NCBI RefSeq assembly: GCF_001693755.1
Contig: NZ_LYST01000043.1
Span: 496,001 to 560,000, forward strand
Reading direction: 5' to 3'
Source of the DNA: Gilliamella sp. wkB171
GTDB taxonomy: Bacteria > Pseudomonadota > Gammaproteobacteria > Enterobacterales > Orbaceae
Length of the DNA: 64,000 nt
The notes beneath the pieces are model-generated. The model was not told where the DNA came from. It saw only the letters and a list, made by a program, of their open reading frames with translations, and made no database searches. The translations under genes were made by a program, and so were the position numbers. Shown here piece after piece: positions 26,473 to 37,928 of this stretch; position 1 is the first letter of the stretch, and each line of letters starts with the position of its first letter.

Positions 26473-27882
26473 TTATAAACTATAGTACAACTCAAATTCA
26501 ACAGGATGTGGAGTCATACGAACACGATCAACATCTTGACGTTTTAAATCAATATAAGCATCGATAGTGTCATTAGTAAATACGTTACCACGAGTTAAGA
26601 ACTCACGATCAGCATCTAAAGCATTAAGTGCTTCTTCAAGTGAGCCAGCCACTTGTGGAATTAATTTAGACTCTTCTGGTGGTAGATCGTATAAGTTTTT
26701 ATCCATCGCATCGCCCGGATGAATTTTATTGATAATACCATCTAAACCAGCCATTAACTGTGCCGCAAATGACAAGTATGGGTTACCAGCTGGATCTGGG
26801 AAGCGAACTTCAATACGACGTGCTTTAGGGCTAGTCACAACAGGAATACGAATTGACGCAGAGCGGTTACGTGCTGAGTAAGCAAGCATCACTGGTGCTT
26901 CATAACCTGGGACTAAACGTTTATACGAGTTAGTTGCAGGGTTGGTAAACGCATTAATTGCTTTAGCATGTTTAATGATACCACCGATATAATATAGCGC
27001 CATTTCAGATAGGCCCGCATATTTATCGCCTGCAAATAAGTTTACCCCATCTTTGGCTAATGATTGGTGGCAGTGCATACCTGAACCATTATCACCAAAC
27101 ATCGGTTTAGGCATAAATGTTGCTGTTTTGCCATAAGCATGAGCAACATTTTGTACTACATACTTATAAATTTGCACTTCATCGGCTTTTTTAGTTAATG
27201 TATTGAAACGGCAAGCAATTTCGTTTTGACCTGCTGTTGCCACTTCATGGTGATGCGCTTCAACAACTAAACCTAATTGCTCCATAATTAAACACATTTC
27301 AGAACGAATATCTTGTGAAGAATCAACAGGAGGAAGTGGGAAGTAACCACCTTTAACTGCTGGACGATGGCCTTTATTGCCTTCTTCATATTTAGTACCT
27401 GAGTTCCAAGCTGCTTCGATATCATCAATATGTACAAAGCTACCAGACATTGGCGTACCAAAACGCACATCATCAAATAAGAAAAATTCTGGTTCTGGTC
27501 CAAAAATAACCGTATCAGCAATACCTGATGATTTTAAAAACTCTTCAGCACGTTTAGCAATTGAACGAGGGTCACGATCATAACCTTGTAATGTCGCTGG
27601 CTCTAAAACATCACAACGCAAATTCAATGTAACATCTTCAAAAAATGGATCAATTACCGCACTTGATGCATCTGGCATTAATACCATGTCTGATTCATTA
27701 ATACCTTTCCAACCTGCAATTGATGAACCGTCAAACATCTTACCATCTTCAAAGAAATCAGCATCAATTTGGCTAACAGGAATTGTTACGTGTTGTTCTT
27801 TACCTTTTGTGTCGGTAAAACGTAAATCAACAAACTTAACATCGTTTTCTTTAATTAGTGTTAAAACTTTTTGTGTAGACAT
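26473..27882 (-). CDS. glnA: Glutamine synthetase type I
   Basis: 469 aa, same length as E. coli GlnA. It makes glutamine from glutamate, ammonium and ATP. Visible motifs: latch region [13 protein letters not shown], active-site [30 protein letters not shown], and the adenylylation site NLYDLPPEE (Tyr397), implying GlnE control. Good Shine-Dalgarno (GGAG) at the start. Upstream DNA has a sigma54 promoter and NtrC-like half-sites. With gltBD in the window, the GS-GOGAT cycle is complete. Confidence 0.97.
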   Translation of the reverse strand: MSTQKVLTLIKENDVKFVDLRFTDTKGKEQHVTIPVSQIDADFFEDGKMFDGSSIAGWKGINESDMVLMPDASSAVIDPFFEDVTLNLRCDVLEPATLQGYDRDPRSIAKRAEEFLKSSGIADTVIFGPEPEFFLFDDVRFGTPMSGSFVHIDDIEAAWNSGTKYEEGNKGHRPAVKGGYFPLPPVDSSQDIRSEMCLIMEQLGLVVEAHHHEVATAGQNEIACRFNTLTKKADEVQIYKYVVQNVAHAYGKTATFMPKPMFGDNGSGMHCHQSLAKDGVNLFAGDKYAGLSEMALYYIGGIIKHAKAINAFTNPATNSYKRLVPGYEAPVMLAYSARNRSASIRIPVVTSPKARRIEVRFPDPAGNPYLSFAAQLMAGLDGIINKIHPGDAMDKNLYDLPPEESKLIPQVAGSLEEALNALDADREFLTRGNVFTNDTIDAYIDLKRQDVDRVRMTPHPVEFELYYSL

Positions 27883-27950
27883 GTATCTTCTCCATTAAGG
27901 ACAAATAATTGTTCAGTTTAAAAGGCATTTTTGCCAAGTTGTTTACAGTT

Positions 27951-27967
27951 ATGCAAATATGATGCCA
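27951..27967 (-). promoter_or_regulatory. sigma54 promoter of glnA
   Basis: Minus strand TGGCATCATATTTGCAT: GG and GC elements separated by 10 bases, matching TGGCAC-N5-TTGCA at all key positions. It lies 69 bp upstream of the glnA ATG. Confidence 0.8.
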
Positions 27968-28028
27968 TTTTTTAACCACGCTCAAGTGGTCAATAAGCTA
28001 ACCTGATAATAACACAAATATTATTATC

Positions 28029-28175
28029 GCACCAAAATAAAGCAATAAGCACCAAAGTAATGCACCAAAACAAATCATTGCGACCTAATTAAAGATCACA
28101 AAAGCTTAAACTAGAGCCAATATAAAATAAGTCATATACAGTTGCAGCTTTTATAAACTTTTCAGTTTTGGTGCA
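28029..28175. promoter_or_regulatory. NtrC-type enhancer region upstream of glnA
   Basis: Three GCACCAAA half-sites at 28029, 28049 and 28062 and an inverse TTTTGGTGCA at 28167-28175. The known NtrC site is TGCACTAAAATGGTGCA; the best dyad here is GCACCAAAGTAATGCA at 28049-28064. Distance of 80-210 bp above the sigma54 promoter is typical for enhancers. The remaining 28176-28612 shows no gene. Confidence 0.55.
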
Positions 28176-28612
28176 TACAGATATTCTGTTTAAACTTTAC
28201 TTCAGCACTTTTCAATACCTAATGATAATTAAATAATAATTTTTTGTTTTGCTCAGTGTTATTTGAGTAATAGAAAAAGTAAGTTTTATATGTTGGTTGT
28301 TTGATGGTTAATATTGAAACAAACTAGAAGAATTGGTCACCATTATGTACAAAAATAGGAAAAGCTAATTAAGATTCCTCAGCTTTATTTGAAAAATATT
28401 TGATTGGAATTGACATTACTAAATTAGAAAAACATTAATCAATTAAGGAGCCGATTATCAATATAACTCTGTCTAAAGTTATCTATTTTTAACTTAAAAT
28501 CGAATAATCATCATGACATTAAATAATGTTTTCACATAATGGTACTATATTTCACCGCATAATATCGCTATAATCGTAGCTTATATCGAAAAAATCAGGT
28601 AATCACATAAGT

Positions 28613-29053
28613 ATGGACTTTATTACACTCGAAATTATTCCTTTTGTAAAAAATCACCTTTTACTTTCACTCGGTTGGATTGTGTTATTTATTGCAATCA
28701 TTGTATTAACAATTAAAAGCAAATTATCGAAAGTTAAGATCATTAATAATGCCCAAGCAATCAATATGATCAATAAACAAAATGCCGTCATTGTTGATAT
28801 TCGCTCGGCTGATAGCTTTAAAAAAGGGCATGTGACTGAATCTCATAATGTTTTGCCGATTGATATTAAAAATGCGAGCGCCAAAACCATTGATAAATTC
28901 AAAGAGGATCTCATTATTTTAATTGATGAAAATGGTTTATCATCAACGAATATTGGTGAAATTCTTGTAAAACAAGGTTTTTTACATGTTTATGCCCTAA
29001 AAGATGGCATTGCTGGATGGAATGGCGAAAATTTACCATTAGTTAGAAAATAA
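28613..29053 (+). CDS. yibN: Membrane-anchored rhodanese-like protein YibN, catalytic Cys missing
   Basis: 146 aa with one N-terminal membrane helix (about 10-30) and a rhodanese fold (AVIVDIRSADSFKKGHV ... GIAGWNGENLPLVRK). In sulfurtransferases the active loop starts with Cys; here the corresponding loop reads LIDENGLSS, so the Cys position is Asp and persulfide chemistry is not expected. Gene order yibN-secB-gpsA matches enterobacteria, though grxC, usually between yibN and secB, is absent. A structural or regulatory role is more likely. Confidence 0.82.
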   Translation: MDFITLEIIPFVKNHLLLSLGWIVLFIAIIVLTIKSKLSKVKIINNAQAINMINKQNAVIVDIRSADSFKKGHVTESHNVLPIDIKNASAKTIDKFKEDLIILIDENGLSSTNIGEILVKQGFLHVYALKDGIAGWNGENLPLVRK

Positions 29054-29082
29054 TATAATTTAAAAATAAATAAGGTTTTATC

Positions 29083-29556
29083 ATGACTGAACAAAACAAT
29101 ACACAACAAGCAGAAACACAATTTGCAATTCAACGTATTTATACTAAAGATGTTTCGTTCGAAACCAATAATGTGCCAGAAATTTTTACAAAACAATGGC
29201 AACCAGACATGAATATTGAGCTTAATTCATCATCTCAAATTTTGAATGAAAGCGTGTATGAAGTTGCTTTGCGCGTCACAGTAACAGTGAAGTCACAAGA
29301 TGAAGTTGTGTATATATGTGAAGTTACTCAAGCCGGTATTTTTTCATTAATTGGCTTTGACGAAAACCAAATCCAACACTGCGTTGGGGCTTATTGTCCA
29401 AATATCTTATTCCCTTATGCTCGTGAAGTCGTGTCAAGTTTAGTGACCAAAGGTACATTCCCTCAACTCAATTTAGAGCCAGTAAATTTTGATGCACTAT
29501 TCCTTAATTATCTTCAACAACAAGCTGAAGCTAATTCTGCTGAAACACTACAATAG
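29083..29556 (+). CDS. secB: Protein-export chaperone SecB
   Basis: 157 aa (E. coli 155). Homotetrameric cytosolic chaperone that delivers unfolded preproteins to SecA. Family sequence [22 protein letters not shown] near the N-terminus and [36 protein letters not shown] near the C-terminus are characteristic. 29 bp after yibN and 44 bp before gpsA. Confidence 0.96.
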   Translation: MTEQNNTQQAETQFAIQRIYTKDVSFETNNVPEIFTKQWQPDMNIELNSSSQILNESVYEVALRVTVTVKSQDEVVYICEVTQAGIFSLIGFDENQIQHCVGAYCPNILFPYAREVVSSLVTKGTFPQLNLEPVNFDALFLNYLQQQAEANSAETLQ

Positions 29557-29600
29557 TGGTTGTTTGGCAATAAATTTTTAATCAGTTTATTGGATTATTT

Positions 29601-30614
29601 ATGAAAAAAAGTGCTGTAGTAACAGTCATTGGAGCAGGTTCCTATGGAACCTCTTTAGCAATATTGCTGGCTCGTAATGGTCATCCAACACTATTATGGG
29701 GTCATAACCCTGATAAAATGACTATTTTGCAGCACGATAGGCAAAATAAGCAATTTTTACCAGATATTGCTTTCCCACCTGAGTTACAGGTTGAAACGGA
29801 TTTACAAACCGCTGTTAATGCTGCCCCCATCCTACTTATTGTAGTTCCTAGTCACGCTTTTGCTAGTGTTCTAAAGCAAATTAAACCTTTTTTACGCAAA
29901 GATTCAAAAATCGTTTGGGCGACAAAAGGTTTAGAAGCCGACACAGGACGCTTATTACAAGATGTAGCAAGGGAAATTCTAGGCAATGAAATTCCTTTAG
30001 CAGTTATTTCTGGTCCGACCTTTGCTAAAGAAGTCGCATCAGGTTTACCTACTGCGGTAACCGTTGCATCAACCGATGATTTGTTTTTAACAGAGTTACA
30101 GAATTTATTTCACTGTAGTAAAAGTTTTCGAGTTTATAGCAGTAAAGATTTTATTGGCGTACAACTGGGGGGCGCTGTCAAAAATGTTATTGCTATTGGT
30201 GCAGGTCTATCCGATGGGCTGGGTTTTGGTGCCAATGCCCGAACAGCGCTAATTACCCGAGGGCTCGCTGAAATGATGCGATTAGGTGCTAAACTTGGCG
30301 CCGACCCTGCTACCTTTATGGGCATGGCTGGGCTTGGCGATCTGGTGTTAACTTGTACTGATAATCAATCACGTAATCGTCGTTTTGGTATATTATTAGG
30401 TCAAAATAAAACCATTGAAGAAGCACAAAAAACTATCGCTCAAGTTGTTGAAGGATATAAAAATACCAAAGAAGTATGGTTATTAGCTAAAAACTATCAC
30501 GTCGATATGCCAATTACAGAACAAATTTATCAAGTTCTATATGAACATAAAGATCCAAAACAAGCGGCAATGGCATTACTTGGGCGTTCGCAAAAAGAAG
30601 AATTAAAAAGTTAA
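29601..30614 (+). CDS. gpsA: Glycerol-3-phosphate dehydrogenase [NAD(P)+]
   Basis: 337 aa (E. coli 339). Makes sn-glycerol 3-phosphate from DHAP for phospholipid synthesis. Rossmann motif [27 protein letters not shown], catalytic Lys in [15 protein letters not shown], and [10 protein letters not shown]. Downstream of secB as in enterobacteria; cysE, which usually follows, is not here. Confidence 0.96.
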   Translation: MKKSAVVTVIGAGSYGTSLAILLARNGHPTLLWGHNPDKMTILQHDRQNKQFLPDIAFPPELQVETDLQTAVNAAPILLIVVPSHAFASVLKQIKPFLRKDSKIVWATKGLEADTGRLLQDVAREILGNEIPLAVISGPTFAKEVASGLPTAVTVASTDDLFLTELQNLFHCSKSFRVYSSKDFIGVQLGGAVKNVIAIGAGLSDGLGFGANARTALITRGLAEMMRLGAKLGADPATFMGMAGLGDLVLTCTDNQSRNRRFGILLGQNKTIEEAQKTIAQVVEGYKNTKEVWLLAKNYHVDMPITEQIYQVLYEHKDPKQAAMALLGRSQKEELKS

Positions 30615-30661
30615 GCTCTATATCGATAAAAGGTTATTGCTTACTTAAAAAATTATGTCAA

Positions 30662-30685
30662 AAAATAGGGCTATTGCCCTATTTT
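30662..30685. terminator. Bidirectional terminator between gpsA and the cyclodeaminase gene
   Basis: Stem AAAATAGGG/CCCTATTTT with a 6-base loop. Its right arm runs into the stop codon of the converging minus-strand gene. Confidence 0.75.
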
Positions 30686-31658
30686 ATATTGTTAAGCCGA
30701 TTCCTTTTTGTTTAGCTTTTAAATAAATATCATAGCCAACGTAAACATCTAGCACTGCGGTACCAACGGTTTTAAATAACGTAATTTGCTGATCATTTTC
30801 ACGACATAGCGTAGAATTCATCACTAGATTGCCTAATTCTAAAAAATCATCTTTAGATACTAACTTTTGATTGATCGGATCGATGATATCGCCAGCTTCA
30901 GCAAAAACACCTTCTTTAGTATCAAGAACACGAATAGACGATTTTTTCACGATATCACTTGGAATTTCATGCATTTCTGGCGTATAAGCACCAACACCAT
31001 TAATATGAGTACCTGGTTTAACGTTCTCGCCATTAAACGTTGCTACTTTTGAAGTCGTCACAGAAGTAATAATATCGGCTCGACTAATATCTTGATCCAA
31101 GTCTTGTGAGTAATAAAAGTTAGTAGAGAAATGTTCAAAACGACTTTTCATCTCTTCTGTGAACTGTTTAGCTTTTTCACTATCAATATCAAAAATGGCC
31201 ACATCCGTTAGTGGACGAACAGTAAGCATCGCTTCCAACTGAGATACAGCTTGCCCTCCCGTACCAATTAATACCGCTCGACGAGCATCTTTACGCGCTA
31301 ATAAATCTGTTGCCGCTCCTTGTACCGCGCCAGTTCGAAGTTGAGTAACATAAGTACCATCTAACATGGCACAAACTTCACCAGTTTGTGGATCAAGCAA
31401 TAATACTTGTGCCGGTACTGATGGCTTGCCTAAGGCTGGGTTATCAGGAAAGACTGACACAATTTTAATGCCGACAATATCGCTACCTTTTATATGTGCA
31501 GGCATAAATAAGCTTTGACCTTTTTGCATATCAAAATTAATCCGTAATGGAACCTCACTGTTACCCTCAGTATAAATTTTCAAAGCTTGCTTATCTGCTG
31601 CGATCGCATCTTGCATGGTATAAACTTTTTTAATCTCATTAGCCGTTAATATTAACAT
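30684..31658 (-). CDS. Ornithine cyclodeaminase / mu-crystallin family enzyme
   Basis: 324 aa from the preferred start at 31658 (MLILTANEIKKVYT), which has GGAG 6 bases upstream; an ATG 16 codons earlier lacks a ribosome site. NAD-binding GTGGQAVSQLEAML in a Rossmann domain, substrate region near RINFDMQKGQSLFMPAH, and DGTYVTQLRTGAVQG. Family members convert ornithine to proline, deaminate alanine, or reduce cyclic imino acids. Which reaction applies here cannot be told. Possibly relevant to ornithine use given the DokD-like locus 13 kb away. Confidence 0.78.
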   Translation of the reverse strand: MLILTANEIKKVYTMQDAIAADKQALKIYTEGNSEVPLRINFDMQKGQSLFMPAHIKGSDIVGIKIVSVFPDNPALGKPSVPAQVLLLDPQTGEVCAMLDGTYVTQLRTGAVQGAATDLLARKDARRAVLIGTGGQAVSQLEAMLTVRPLTDVAIFDIDSEKAKQFTEEMKSRFEHFSTNFYYSQDLDQDISRADIITSVTTSKVATFNGENVKPGTHINGVGAYTPEMHEIPSDIVKKSSIRVLDTKEGVFAEAGDIIDPINQKLVSKDDFLELGNLVMNSTLCRENDQQITLFKTVGTAVLDVYVGYDIYLKAKQKGIGLTI

Positions 31659-31852
31659 TTTATCTCCAGTCCATTTTTTAATGCTTATTTTTTTGACCAA
31701 CATCAATTGTCTAATTATTCAGTAACCCCAATGGCCTTTATAATAATGTTTTGTTTTAATTCAAATAACAGGATAAATTGCTTATCTTGTATATTGCTTA
31801 CTTTTTCACTATTATGACAAAGTGTAATTTTGCACGACAATTGAGAAATCAG

Positions 31853-33994
31853 ATGTTATTTAAAATACTAAAATTTTTCCTTAAGATTTTATTTCATGTT
31901 AAAGTTCATGGCAATCTAGATAATTTAAAACAAGATAGGCTTCTTATCACGCCTAATCATGTTTCCTTTCTCGATGGCGTTTTAATCGGTGTTTTTTTAC
32001 CAGTAAAACCTGTCTTTGCTATTTATGCAGGCTATATAGACCATTGGTTGGTACGTTTAGCAAAGCATTATGTTGATTTTGTGCCAATGGATCCTATCAG
32101 TCCTATGGCAATAAAACGATTAGTTCGTGAAATTGAAAAAGGTCGTCCAATTGTTATTTTCCCTGAAGGCCGAATCACAATAACAGGTTCGTTAATGAAA
32201 ATTTATGACGGTGCGGCTTTTGTTGCGGCTCGTTCTAAAGCGACTATCGTACCTGTTTGGATTGAAGGAGCAGAATTTACCCTAACCAGTCGTTTAAAAG
32301 GATTATTCAAACGGCATTTGTTTCCAAAGATAACTATTCATGTTCTTGAGCCGACCTCTATTCCAATGCCAAATGCGCCAAAAGCCAGAGACAGGCGTTA
32401 CATAGCAGGTGAAAAACTGCATGAAATTATGATGAATGCCCGTATGGCAAGTCGCCCTAAATTGACACTATTCGAAGCTTTACTTGAAGCACAAGTAAAA
32501 TACGGGGTTAAATCACGAATGGTGCAAGACCCGACAACATCGGAAGCTTCATACCGAAACCTTCTTAAACAAATCATTGGTGTTAGCTGCATCATTGCTA
32601 AAATTACCAAAAGAAAAGAACGAGTCGGTCTGTTATTACCAAACGCTACAATTACTGTTGCAACTATTTTTGGTTTATCGGTTAAAAACAGAATTCCAGC
32701 AATGCTTAATTATACAGCGGGTACTAAAGGCATAACTTGTGCGGTAACAGCGGCTGAAATTAAAACCATTATTACTTCTCGAAAATTCATCAAAAAAGGG
32801 AAGCTTGATTACTTGCTTGAAGAAGTCAAGGGTGTTAAATGGTATTTCCTTGAAGATTTACGTAAAAGCTTAAATTTCAGTGATAAATTATATATTTTAA
32901 TTCATCAATATATTCCACGTTTGGTTCAGCGTCGTCAATCTAGCGATGATGAAGCTTTAGTACTCTTTACTTCCGGCTCTGAAGGTAATCCTAAAGGTGT
33001 GGTTCATAGCCATAATAGTTTGATTGCCAATGTAGAGCAAATTCGAACAGTTATCGATCCAACACCAGCAGACCGTTTTATGTCAGCCTTACCACTGTTT
33101 CATGCTTTTGGCATTACTGCTGGTCTATTTTTACCGCTGTTTTCGGGCAGTCGAACCTTTTTATATCCAAATCCATTACACTACCGTATGGTACCCGAAA
33201 TTATCTATGACCAAAATTGTACTGTTTTATTTGGTACACCAACATTCTTAGCTAACTATGCGCGATATGCTCACCCTTATGATTTTATGCGCTTACGTTA
33301 CGTAGTTGCCGGTGCCGAAAAACTACCCGATTCTGTTCGAGAACAATGGAAAGATAAATATGGTATTCGTATTTTAGAAGGTTATGGTGTGACCGAATGT
33401 GCACCGGTTGTTGCTCTTAATGTGCCTATGGCCTTTAAAGCTGGCACAGTTGGACGGTTATTGCCTGGTATGATTTCACGAATAATTCCTATATCAGGGA
33501 TTACCGATGGTGGCGAATTACAACTAAAAGGGCCTAATGTCATGAAAGGCTACTTGCGTGTTGAAAATCCAGGTAAGCTTGAGCCCCCTGTAGCCACAGA
33601 TGAAAACGGCAAGACCGAAAAAGGCTGGTATGATACTGGCGATATTGTTGCTATTGATAACGAAGGTTTTGTCACGATTAAAGGACGCTTAAAACGATTT
33701 GCTAAGATTGCCGGTGAAATGGTGTCATTAGAAAGTGTTGAAGCTCTAGCCAAAAAAGTCGATCCCGATTCGATGAATGGTGCAACGGTAAAAACAGACT
33801 CGTCTAAAGGCGAAGCAATCGTACTGTTTACCACATCGTCTAATATTAATCGAGAATTACTCAATCAAGCCGCTCAAGAACTTGGTATACCAACACTAGC
33901 CATACCGCGAGATATTCGGGTTGTTAAAGAGTTACCATTACTTGGCACAGGTAAAATCGATTTTATTACGCTAAGAAAAATGGCCGATGAATAA
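31853..33994 (+). CDS. aas: Bifunctional 2-acyl-GPE acyltransferase / acyl-ACP synthetase
   Basis: 713 aa from the start [11 protein letters not shown], which aligns with E. coli Aas (719 aa); an earlier ATG at 31778 is in frame but adds a non-family extension. N-terminal acyltransferase with NHVSFLDG (HX4D) and [11 protein letters not shown]-terminal AMP-forming ligase with [24 protein letters not shown] and YDTGDI. It re-acylates lysophosphatidylethanolamine at the inner membrane. Overlaps lplT by 8 bp; LplT supplies the lysolipid. Confidence 0.92.
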   Translation: MLFKILKFFLKILFHVKVHGNLDNLKQDRLLITPNHVSFLDGVLIGVFLPVKPVFAIYAGYIDHWLVRLAKHYVDFVPMDPISPMAIKRLVREIEKGRPIVIFPEGRITITGSLMKIYDGAAFVAARSKATIVPVWIEGAEFTLTSRLKGLFKRHLFPKITIHVLEPTSIPMPNAPKARDRRYIAGEKLHEIMMNARMASRPKLTLFEALLEAQVKYGVKSRMVQDPTTSEASYRNLLKQIIGVSCIIAKITKRKERVGLLLPNATITVATIFGLSVKNRIPAMLNYTAGTKGITCAVTAAEIKTIITSRKFIKKGKLDYLLEEVKGVKWYFLEDLRKSLNFSDKLYILIHQYIPRLVQRRQSSDDEALVLFTSGSEGNPKGVVHSHNSLIANVEQIRTVIDPTPADRFMSALPLFHAFGITAGLFLPLFSGSRTFLYPNPLHYRMVPEIIYDQNCTVLFGTPTFLANYARYAHPYDFMRLRYVVAGAEKLPDSVREQWKDKYGIRILEGYGVTECAPVVALNVPMAFKAGTVGRLLPGMISRIIPISGITDGGELQLKGPNVMKGYLRVENPGKLEPPVATDENGKTEKGWYDTGDIVAIDNEGFVTIKGRLKRFAKIAGEMVSLESVEALAKKVDPDSMNGATVKTDSSKGEAIVLFTTSSNINRELLNQAAQELGIPTLAIPRDIRVVKELPLLGTGKIDFITLRKMADE

Positions 33995-35195
33995 GTCAGA
34001 ATCTACTATGAAACAATATTCACTATTAAGCAAAGGCATGGTGGCAACCATGCTAGCGCAGTTTTTTTCAGCATTTGCGGATAATGCGATCTTTTTTGCT
34101 ATCCTTGCTTATATTAAAAATTTGCATTACCCACAATGGAGCCAGTCAGTATTACAAATTAGCTTTGTTGTTCCTTTTATAATTCTTTCACCTTTTGTAG
34201 GCCAATTTGCCGATAGTATGTCCAAAGGCAAAGCGATGATGATAGCCAATGGTCTAAAATTAATTGGTGCCGCAAGTATCTGCTTAAATATTAGTCCATT
34301 TATCGGTTATTTTTTAGTGGGTATAGGCGCTGCTGGTTACTCTCCAGCAAAATATGGTATTTTAGGCGAGCTAACATCGGGCGATAAGTTAATAAAAGCA
34401 AATGGTTTAATTGAAGCATCAACAATTGCAGCAATTTTGCTAGGTTCTTTGGCTGGTGGGCATATTGCCGATATGAATGTCAGTGCATCCTTACTTACTT
34501 GCGTTTTAATGTATGCACTCGCCGTAATTGCTAACATATTTATTCCCAAGTTACCGGCTGCAAGAAAAGATATTCACTGGAAATTTACCAGTATGGTAAA
34601 AGATTTTACCCACACAGTGAAAATCATCTTCAGTAATAAACAAGCGCTATATACGTTATTAGGCACCAGCCTATTTTGGGGAGCAGGCATTACATTACGT
34701 TTTTTATTGATTAGCTGGGTGCCTGTGGTTTTAGGTATTGTTGACAATTCAACCCCGACCAATCTTAATGCCATTGTTGCCATCGGTATTGTAATTGGTG
34801 CTGGTTTAGCTAGCGTGTTTATTTCGATCGATAAAACATTACGTTGTATTCCTGCTGGAATCATGATGGGCATAGCCGTTATAGTTTTTACATTGCAAAG
34901 CCATATTATTTCATCCTATATTTTATTAGTTATCATTGGTGCACTAGGTGGATTCTTCTTAGTGCCACTTAATGCTTTAATTCAAAAAATGGGCAAAGAT
35001 TTAGTTGGTGCAGGTAGTGTCATATCAATCCAAAACTTAAGCGAATATAGTGCAATGATGATCATGTTAGGGCTTTATACCTTAGCTGTTGCGCTCAACC
35101 TCCCTGTTATTGCTATTGGTGTAGGCTTTGGTTGTTTATTTACACTAGTAATATTCTTTCTATGGCTAGGATTAAGAAAACATGCAAAACATTAA
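33987..35195 (+). CDS. lplT: Lysophospholipid transporter LplT
   Basis: 402 aa major-facilitator protein with about 12 membrane helices that flips lysophospholipids to the cytoplasmic leaflet for Aas. Family sequence [27 protein letters not shown] and [21 protein letters not shown]. Overlaps aas by 8 bp and murQ by 14 bp, so all three are tightly coupled. Confidence 0.93.
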   Translation: MNKSESTMKQYSLLSKGMVATMLAQFFSAFADNAIFFAILAYIKNLHYPQWSQSVLQISFVVPFIILSPFVGQFADSMSKGKAMMIANGLKLIGAASICLNISPFIGYFLVGIGAAGYSPAKYGILGELTSGDKLIKANGLIEASTIAAILLGSLAGGHIADMNVSASLLTCVLMYALAVIANIFIPKLPAARKDIHWKFTSMVKDFTHTVKIIFSNKQALYTLLGTSLFWGAGITLRFLLISWVPVVLGIVDNSTPTNLNAIVAIGIVIGAGLASVFISIDKTLRCIPAGIMMGIAVIVFTLQSHIISSYILLVIIGALGGFFLVPLNALIQKMGKDLVGAGSVISIQNLSEYSAMMIMLGLYTLAVALNLPVIAIGVGFGCLFTLVIFFLWLGLRKHAKH

Positions 35196-36093
35196 TTTAT
35201 CTTCAATGTTAACCGAGAGCCGTAATCCAGATAGTGAACAAATTGATAGCTGCTCCACATTAGAAATTCTCAAAATTATCAATAATGAAGATAAAAAAGT
35301 TGCCTTAGCAGTAGAGCAAGAATTAAGCAACATAGCTCAAGCAGTAGAGTTAATTAGTCACGCTTTGTTAAATCAAGGTAGATTAATTTACATTGGTGCT
35401 GGCACATCGGGGCGTTTAGGTATTTTAGATGCCAGTGAATGCCCACCAACTTATGGCACACCGCCTGAACTGGTTATCGGCTTAATCGCTGGTGGCCAGC
35501 AGGCAATCTTTCATGCTGTTGAAAATGCTGAAGACAATCCACAATTAGCTGAACATGATTTAACCAAGATCAATTTATCAGCAAACGATGTTTTAGTCGG
35601 AATTGCAGCTAGTGGGCGCACACCTTATGTTCTTGGTGCCATGCACTTTGCTAAATCACTGGGGTGCAAAGTTGTAAGCTTATGTTGCAATCCCAAAGCT
35701 CCAATGCTTGAATTAGCCGATATCGCTATCACCCCCATTGTTGGTGCGGAAGTGATCACCGGTTCATCAAGAATGAAAGCGGGCACAGCACAAAAACTTG
35801 TACTAAATATGTTAACCACAGCAAGTATGATTAAAATTGGCAAAGTTTACGGTAATTTAATGGTAGATGTTGAAGCAACCAATGCTAAACTGATTGAGCG
35901 CCAAATATCAATTGTTATGCAAGCAACCGATTGTGACCGACAAACAGCGACTTTAGCATTACAACAAAGTAATCGACACTGTAAAACGGCTATTTTAATG
36001 ATTTTAGGTAACCTATCTTTTATGCAAGCAAAAAAAATCTTATCAGAAAATAATGGATTTATTCGTAGTGCGCTAAAAGATCATGGTTTATAA
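35182..36093 (+). CDS. murQ: N-acetylmuramic acid 6-phosphate etherase
   Basis: 303 aa SIS-domain enzyme that cleaves the lactyl ether of MurNAc-6-P to GlcNAc-6-P and D-lactate in cell-wall recycling. Motifs: [34 protein letters not shown] and [13 protein letters not shown]. The overlap with lplT is unusual; in E. coli murQ is with murP. MurNAc uptake genes are not in the window, so the substrate may come from AnmK or another importer. Confidence 0.93.
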   Translation: MQNINLSSMLTESRNPDSEQIDSCSTLEILKIINNEDKKVALAVEQELSNIAQAVELISHALLNQGRLIYIGAGTSGRLGILDASECPPTYGTPPELVIGLIAGGQQAIFHAVENAEDNPQLAEHDLTKINLSANDVLVGIAASGRTPYVLGAMHFAKSLGCKVVSLCCNPKAPMLELADIAITPIVGAEVITGSSRMKAGTAQKLVLNMLTTASMIKIGKVYGNLMVDVEATNAKLIERQISIVMQATDCDRQTATLALQQSNRHCKTAILMILGNLSFMQAKKILSENNGFIRSALKDHGL

Positions 36094-36939
36094 AATAACG
36101 ATGAAAATAACTCTAAAAAAGATGATGTTTAGTTCATATGTATTTTTTAAAAAATAGCAAATAGTGCATTTGACTAAAGTAACCTTAATTTAATTTTTAA
36201 AGTTTAATTCGGTAAATCAAAAAACTAAGACAATCTAATTTAACGTATAGATCACATCAGTTATCTTTGACATTGTTTGATGTGATCTAAAGTTGAGTGA
36301 TAAAAAAATCCTTAAAATCAAAAACAGCAACGATATTGATTTGCATGTTAGCGAAACATACCTAACGAAATGGACAAAGAACAATCAATTAGCTTTTGAA
36401 GAAAATTATCTCAGAAGTCTAAAACGGTAGAGGTTTCAGTCAACAACTTATTGATCAATATCAAAATCCCTTACTATGGATTGAATAACTTATAATTAAT
36501 TTTGCGTTAATTCGTTATTACTAAGCCACTATCTTAATAATCAATCGATAAAATAATAATACCCACCTAAATAGCTTCAACACTTATTATCACAAATAAT
36601 TAAAATAACAGTATCCATTATTAAATGGATGATCAATAATTAGCAAAAATTTCGTAACTAGAATAAATGATTCTTTAAAAATAGATAAAATTCTTCTATA
36701 AAAAAATAGATTATCTATACTTAACTTATTAATAAATGTTATGATTTAACAGTTAATTATATAAAAATTAGGAATATAAACATTTGTTTTACAAACAACT
36801 ATGTACCCCATATTTTTTATAAGCAGAGTATTTATGTTCAATGTTTTTACATATGACTTAACTAAACCAAACTAGTTTTTGGAGCCCATTTAAAGTAATT
36901 TTTTATTATCCAATGAGATAAATATTTGGAGGAGCGTGT
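36094..36939. other. Gene-poor AT-rich gap before the mannose PTS operon
   Basis: 846 bp. It holds a perfect 11-bp inverted repeat at 36249-36288. A short frame around 36300-36430 (containing IDLHVSETYLTKWTKNNQLAF) ends quickly at TAG and could be an eroded gene, but I cannot name it. A promoter for manX should lie near the right end; none is convincing. Confidence 0.4.
36249..36288. repeat. 11-bp perfect inverted repeat
   Basis: AGATCACATCA (36249-36259) and TGATGTGATCT (36278-36288) with an 18-base loop. No T-run follows, so an operator or RNA hairpin is likelier than a terminator. Confidence 0.5.
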
Positions 36940-37908
36940 ATGGTAGGAATTATTCTTGCAACTCATGGTGAGTTTGCAGAAGGGATTCTACAATCAGGAA
37001 CGATGATATTTGGTGAGCAGGAAAACGTTAAAGCGGTTACCTTGCATCCAAGTGACAGTCCTGAAAGTTTAAAAGAGCGAATGCTTGCTGCAATAGCAAC
37101 ATTCGATAATCAAGATGAAGTGCTTTTTTTAGTGGATTTATGGGGCGGAACACCTTTCAATCAAGCAAATAATTTATGTGGTGAACATAGTAATTGGGCG
37201 ATTGTAGCTGGTTTAAACTTACCTATGTTAATTGAAGCTTACTCATCACGCTTTTCGATGGAAACAGCTAAAGAAATTGCCTCAGCAATTTTAGAATCCG
37301 CCAAAGAAGGCATTCGCGCAACGGTTGAACCTGCCAAAACACAAACATCTAAACCCTCTGCCGCTATTCCTGAAGGAACAGTTGTCGGTGATGGAAAGAT
37401 GAAAATTGTTCTAGCTCGTATCGATTCTCGCTTATTACATGGTCAAGTCGCCACTTCTTGGACAAAATCAACCAATCCGACTCGTATTATTGTCGTATCA
37501 GATTCAGTTGCGAAGGATCAGTTAAGAAAAAAACTGATTGAAGAAGCGGCGCCTCCTGGCGTGAAAGCAAACGTCGTGCCTATCAAAAAAATTATTGAAG
37601 TTTCGCGTGATCCTCGTTTTGGTAATACCAAAGCTTTATTGCTATTTGAAAATCCTGAAGATGTACTAAGAACTATCGAAGGTGGTGTTGATATCAATGT
37701 TGTCAATGTTGGTTCGATGGCACATTCTGTGGGTAAAGTAATGGTTAATAAAGTGTTATCAATGAATGCACAAGACGTTGAAACCTTTGAAAAGTTAAAA
37801 GCTAAAAACGTCAAATTTGACGTTCGTAAAGTGCCTAATGATTCTAACGATAATATGGATGAATTATTAAAGAAAGCGAAACAAGAATTAGCTGAGCAAA
37901 AGAATTAG
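36940..37908 (+). CDS. manX: Mannose-family PTS IIAB component
   Basis: 322 aa cytoplasmic phosphotransferase. IIA domain with phospho-His9 (ILATHGEFAEG), a Pro/Thr-rich linker (about 132-150), and a IIB domain with His167 in RIDSRLLHGQVATSW. Imports mannose, glucose or amino sugars with ManYZ. Strong Shine-Dalgarno GGAGGAG. The domain arrangement is the same in enterics and Firmicutes; the downstream DUF956 gene favours a Firmicute-type operon. Confidence 0.9.
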   Translation: MVGIILATHGEFAEGILQSGTMIFGEQENVKAVTLHPSDSPESLKERMLAAIATFDNQDEVLFLVDLWGGTPFNQANNLCGEHSNWAIVAGLNLPMLIEAYSSRFSMETAKEIASAILESAKEGIRATVEPAKTQTSKPSAAIPEGTVVGDGKMKIVLARIDSRLLHGQVATSWTKSTNPTRIIVVSDSVAKDQLRKKLIEEAAPPGVKANVVPIKKIIEVSRDPRFGNTKALLLFENPEDVLRTIEGGVDINVVNVGSMAHSVGKVMVNKVLSMNAQDVETFEKLKAKNVKFDVRKVPNDSNDNMDELLKKAKQELAEQKN

Positions 37909-37928
37909 TTTATTTAAGAGGTTATATT

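Noticed and set aside
31778..31852. Longer N-terminus for Aas
   Set aside because: The 25 extra residues do not match the family; the start at 31853 aligns with the E. coli N-terminus.
36300..36430. Possible small gene in the gap before manX
   Set aside because: No start codon with a ribosome site and an early TAG; no family resemblance.
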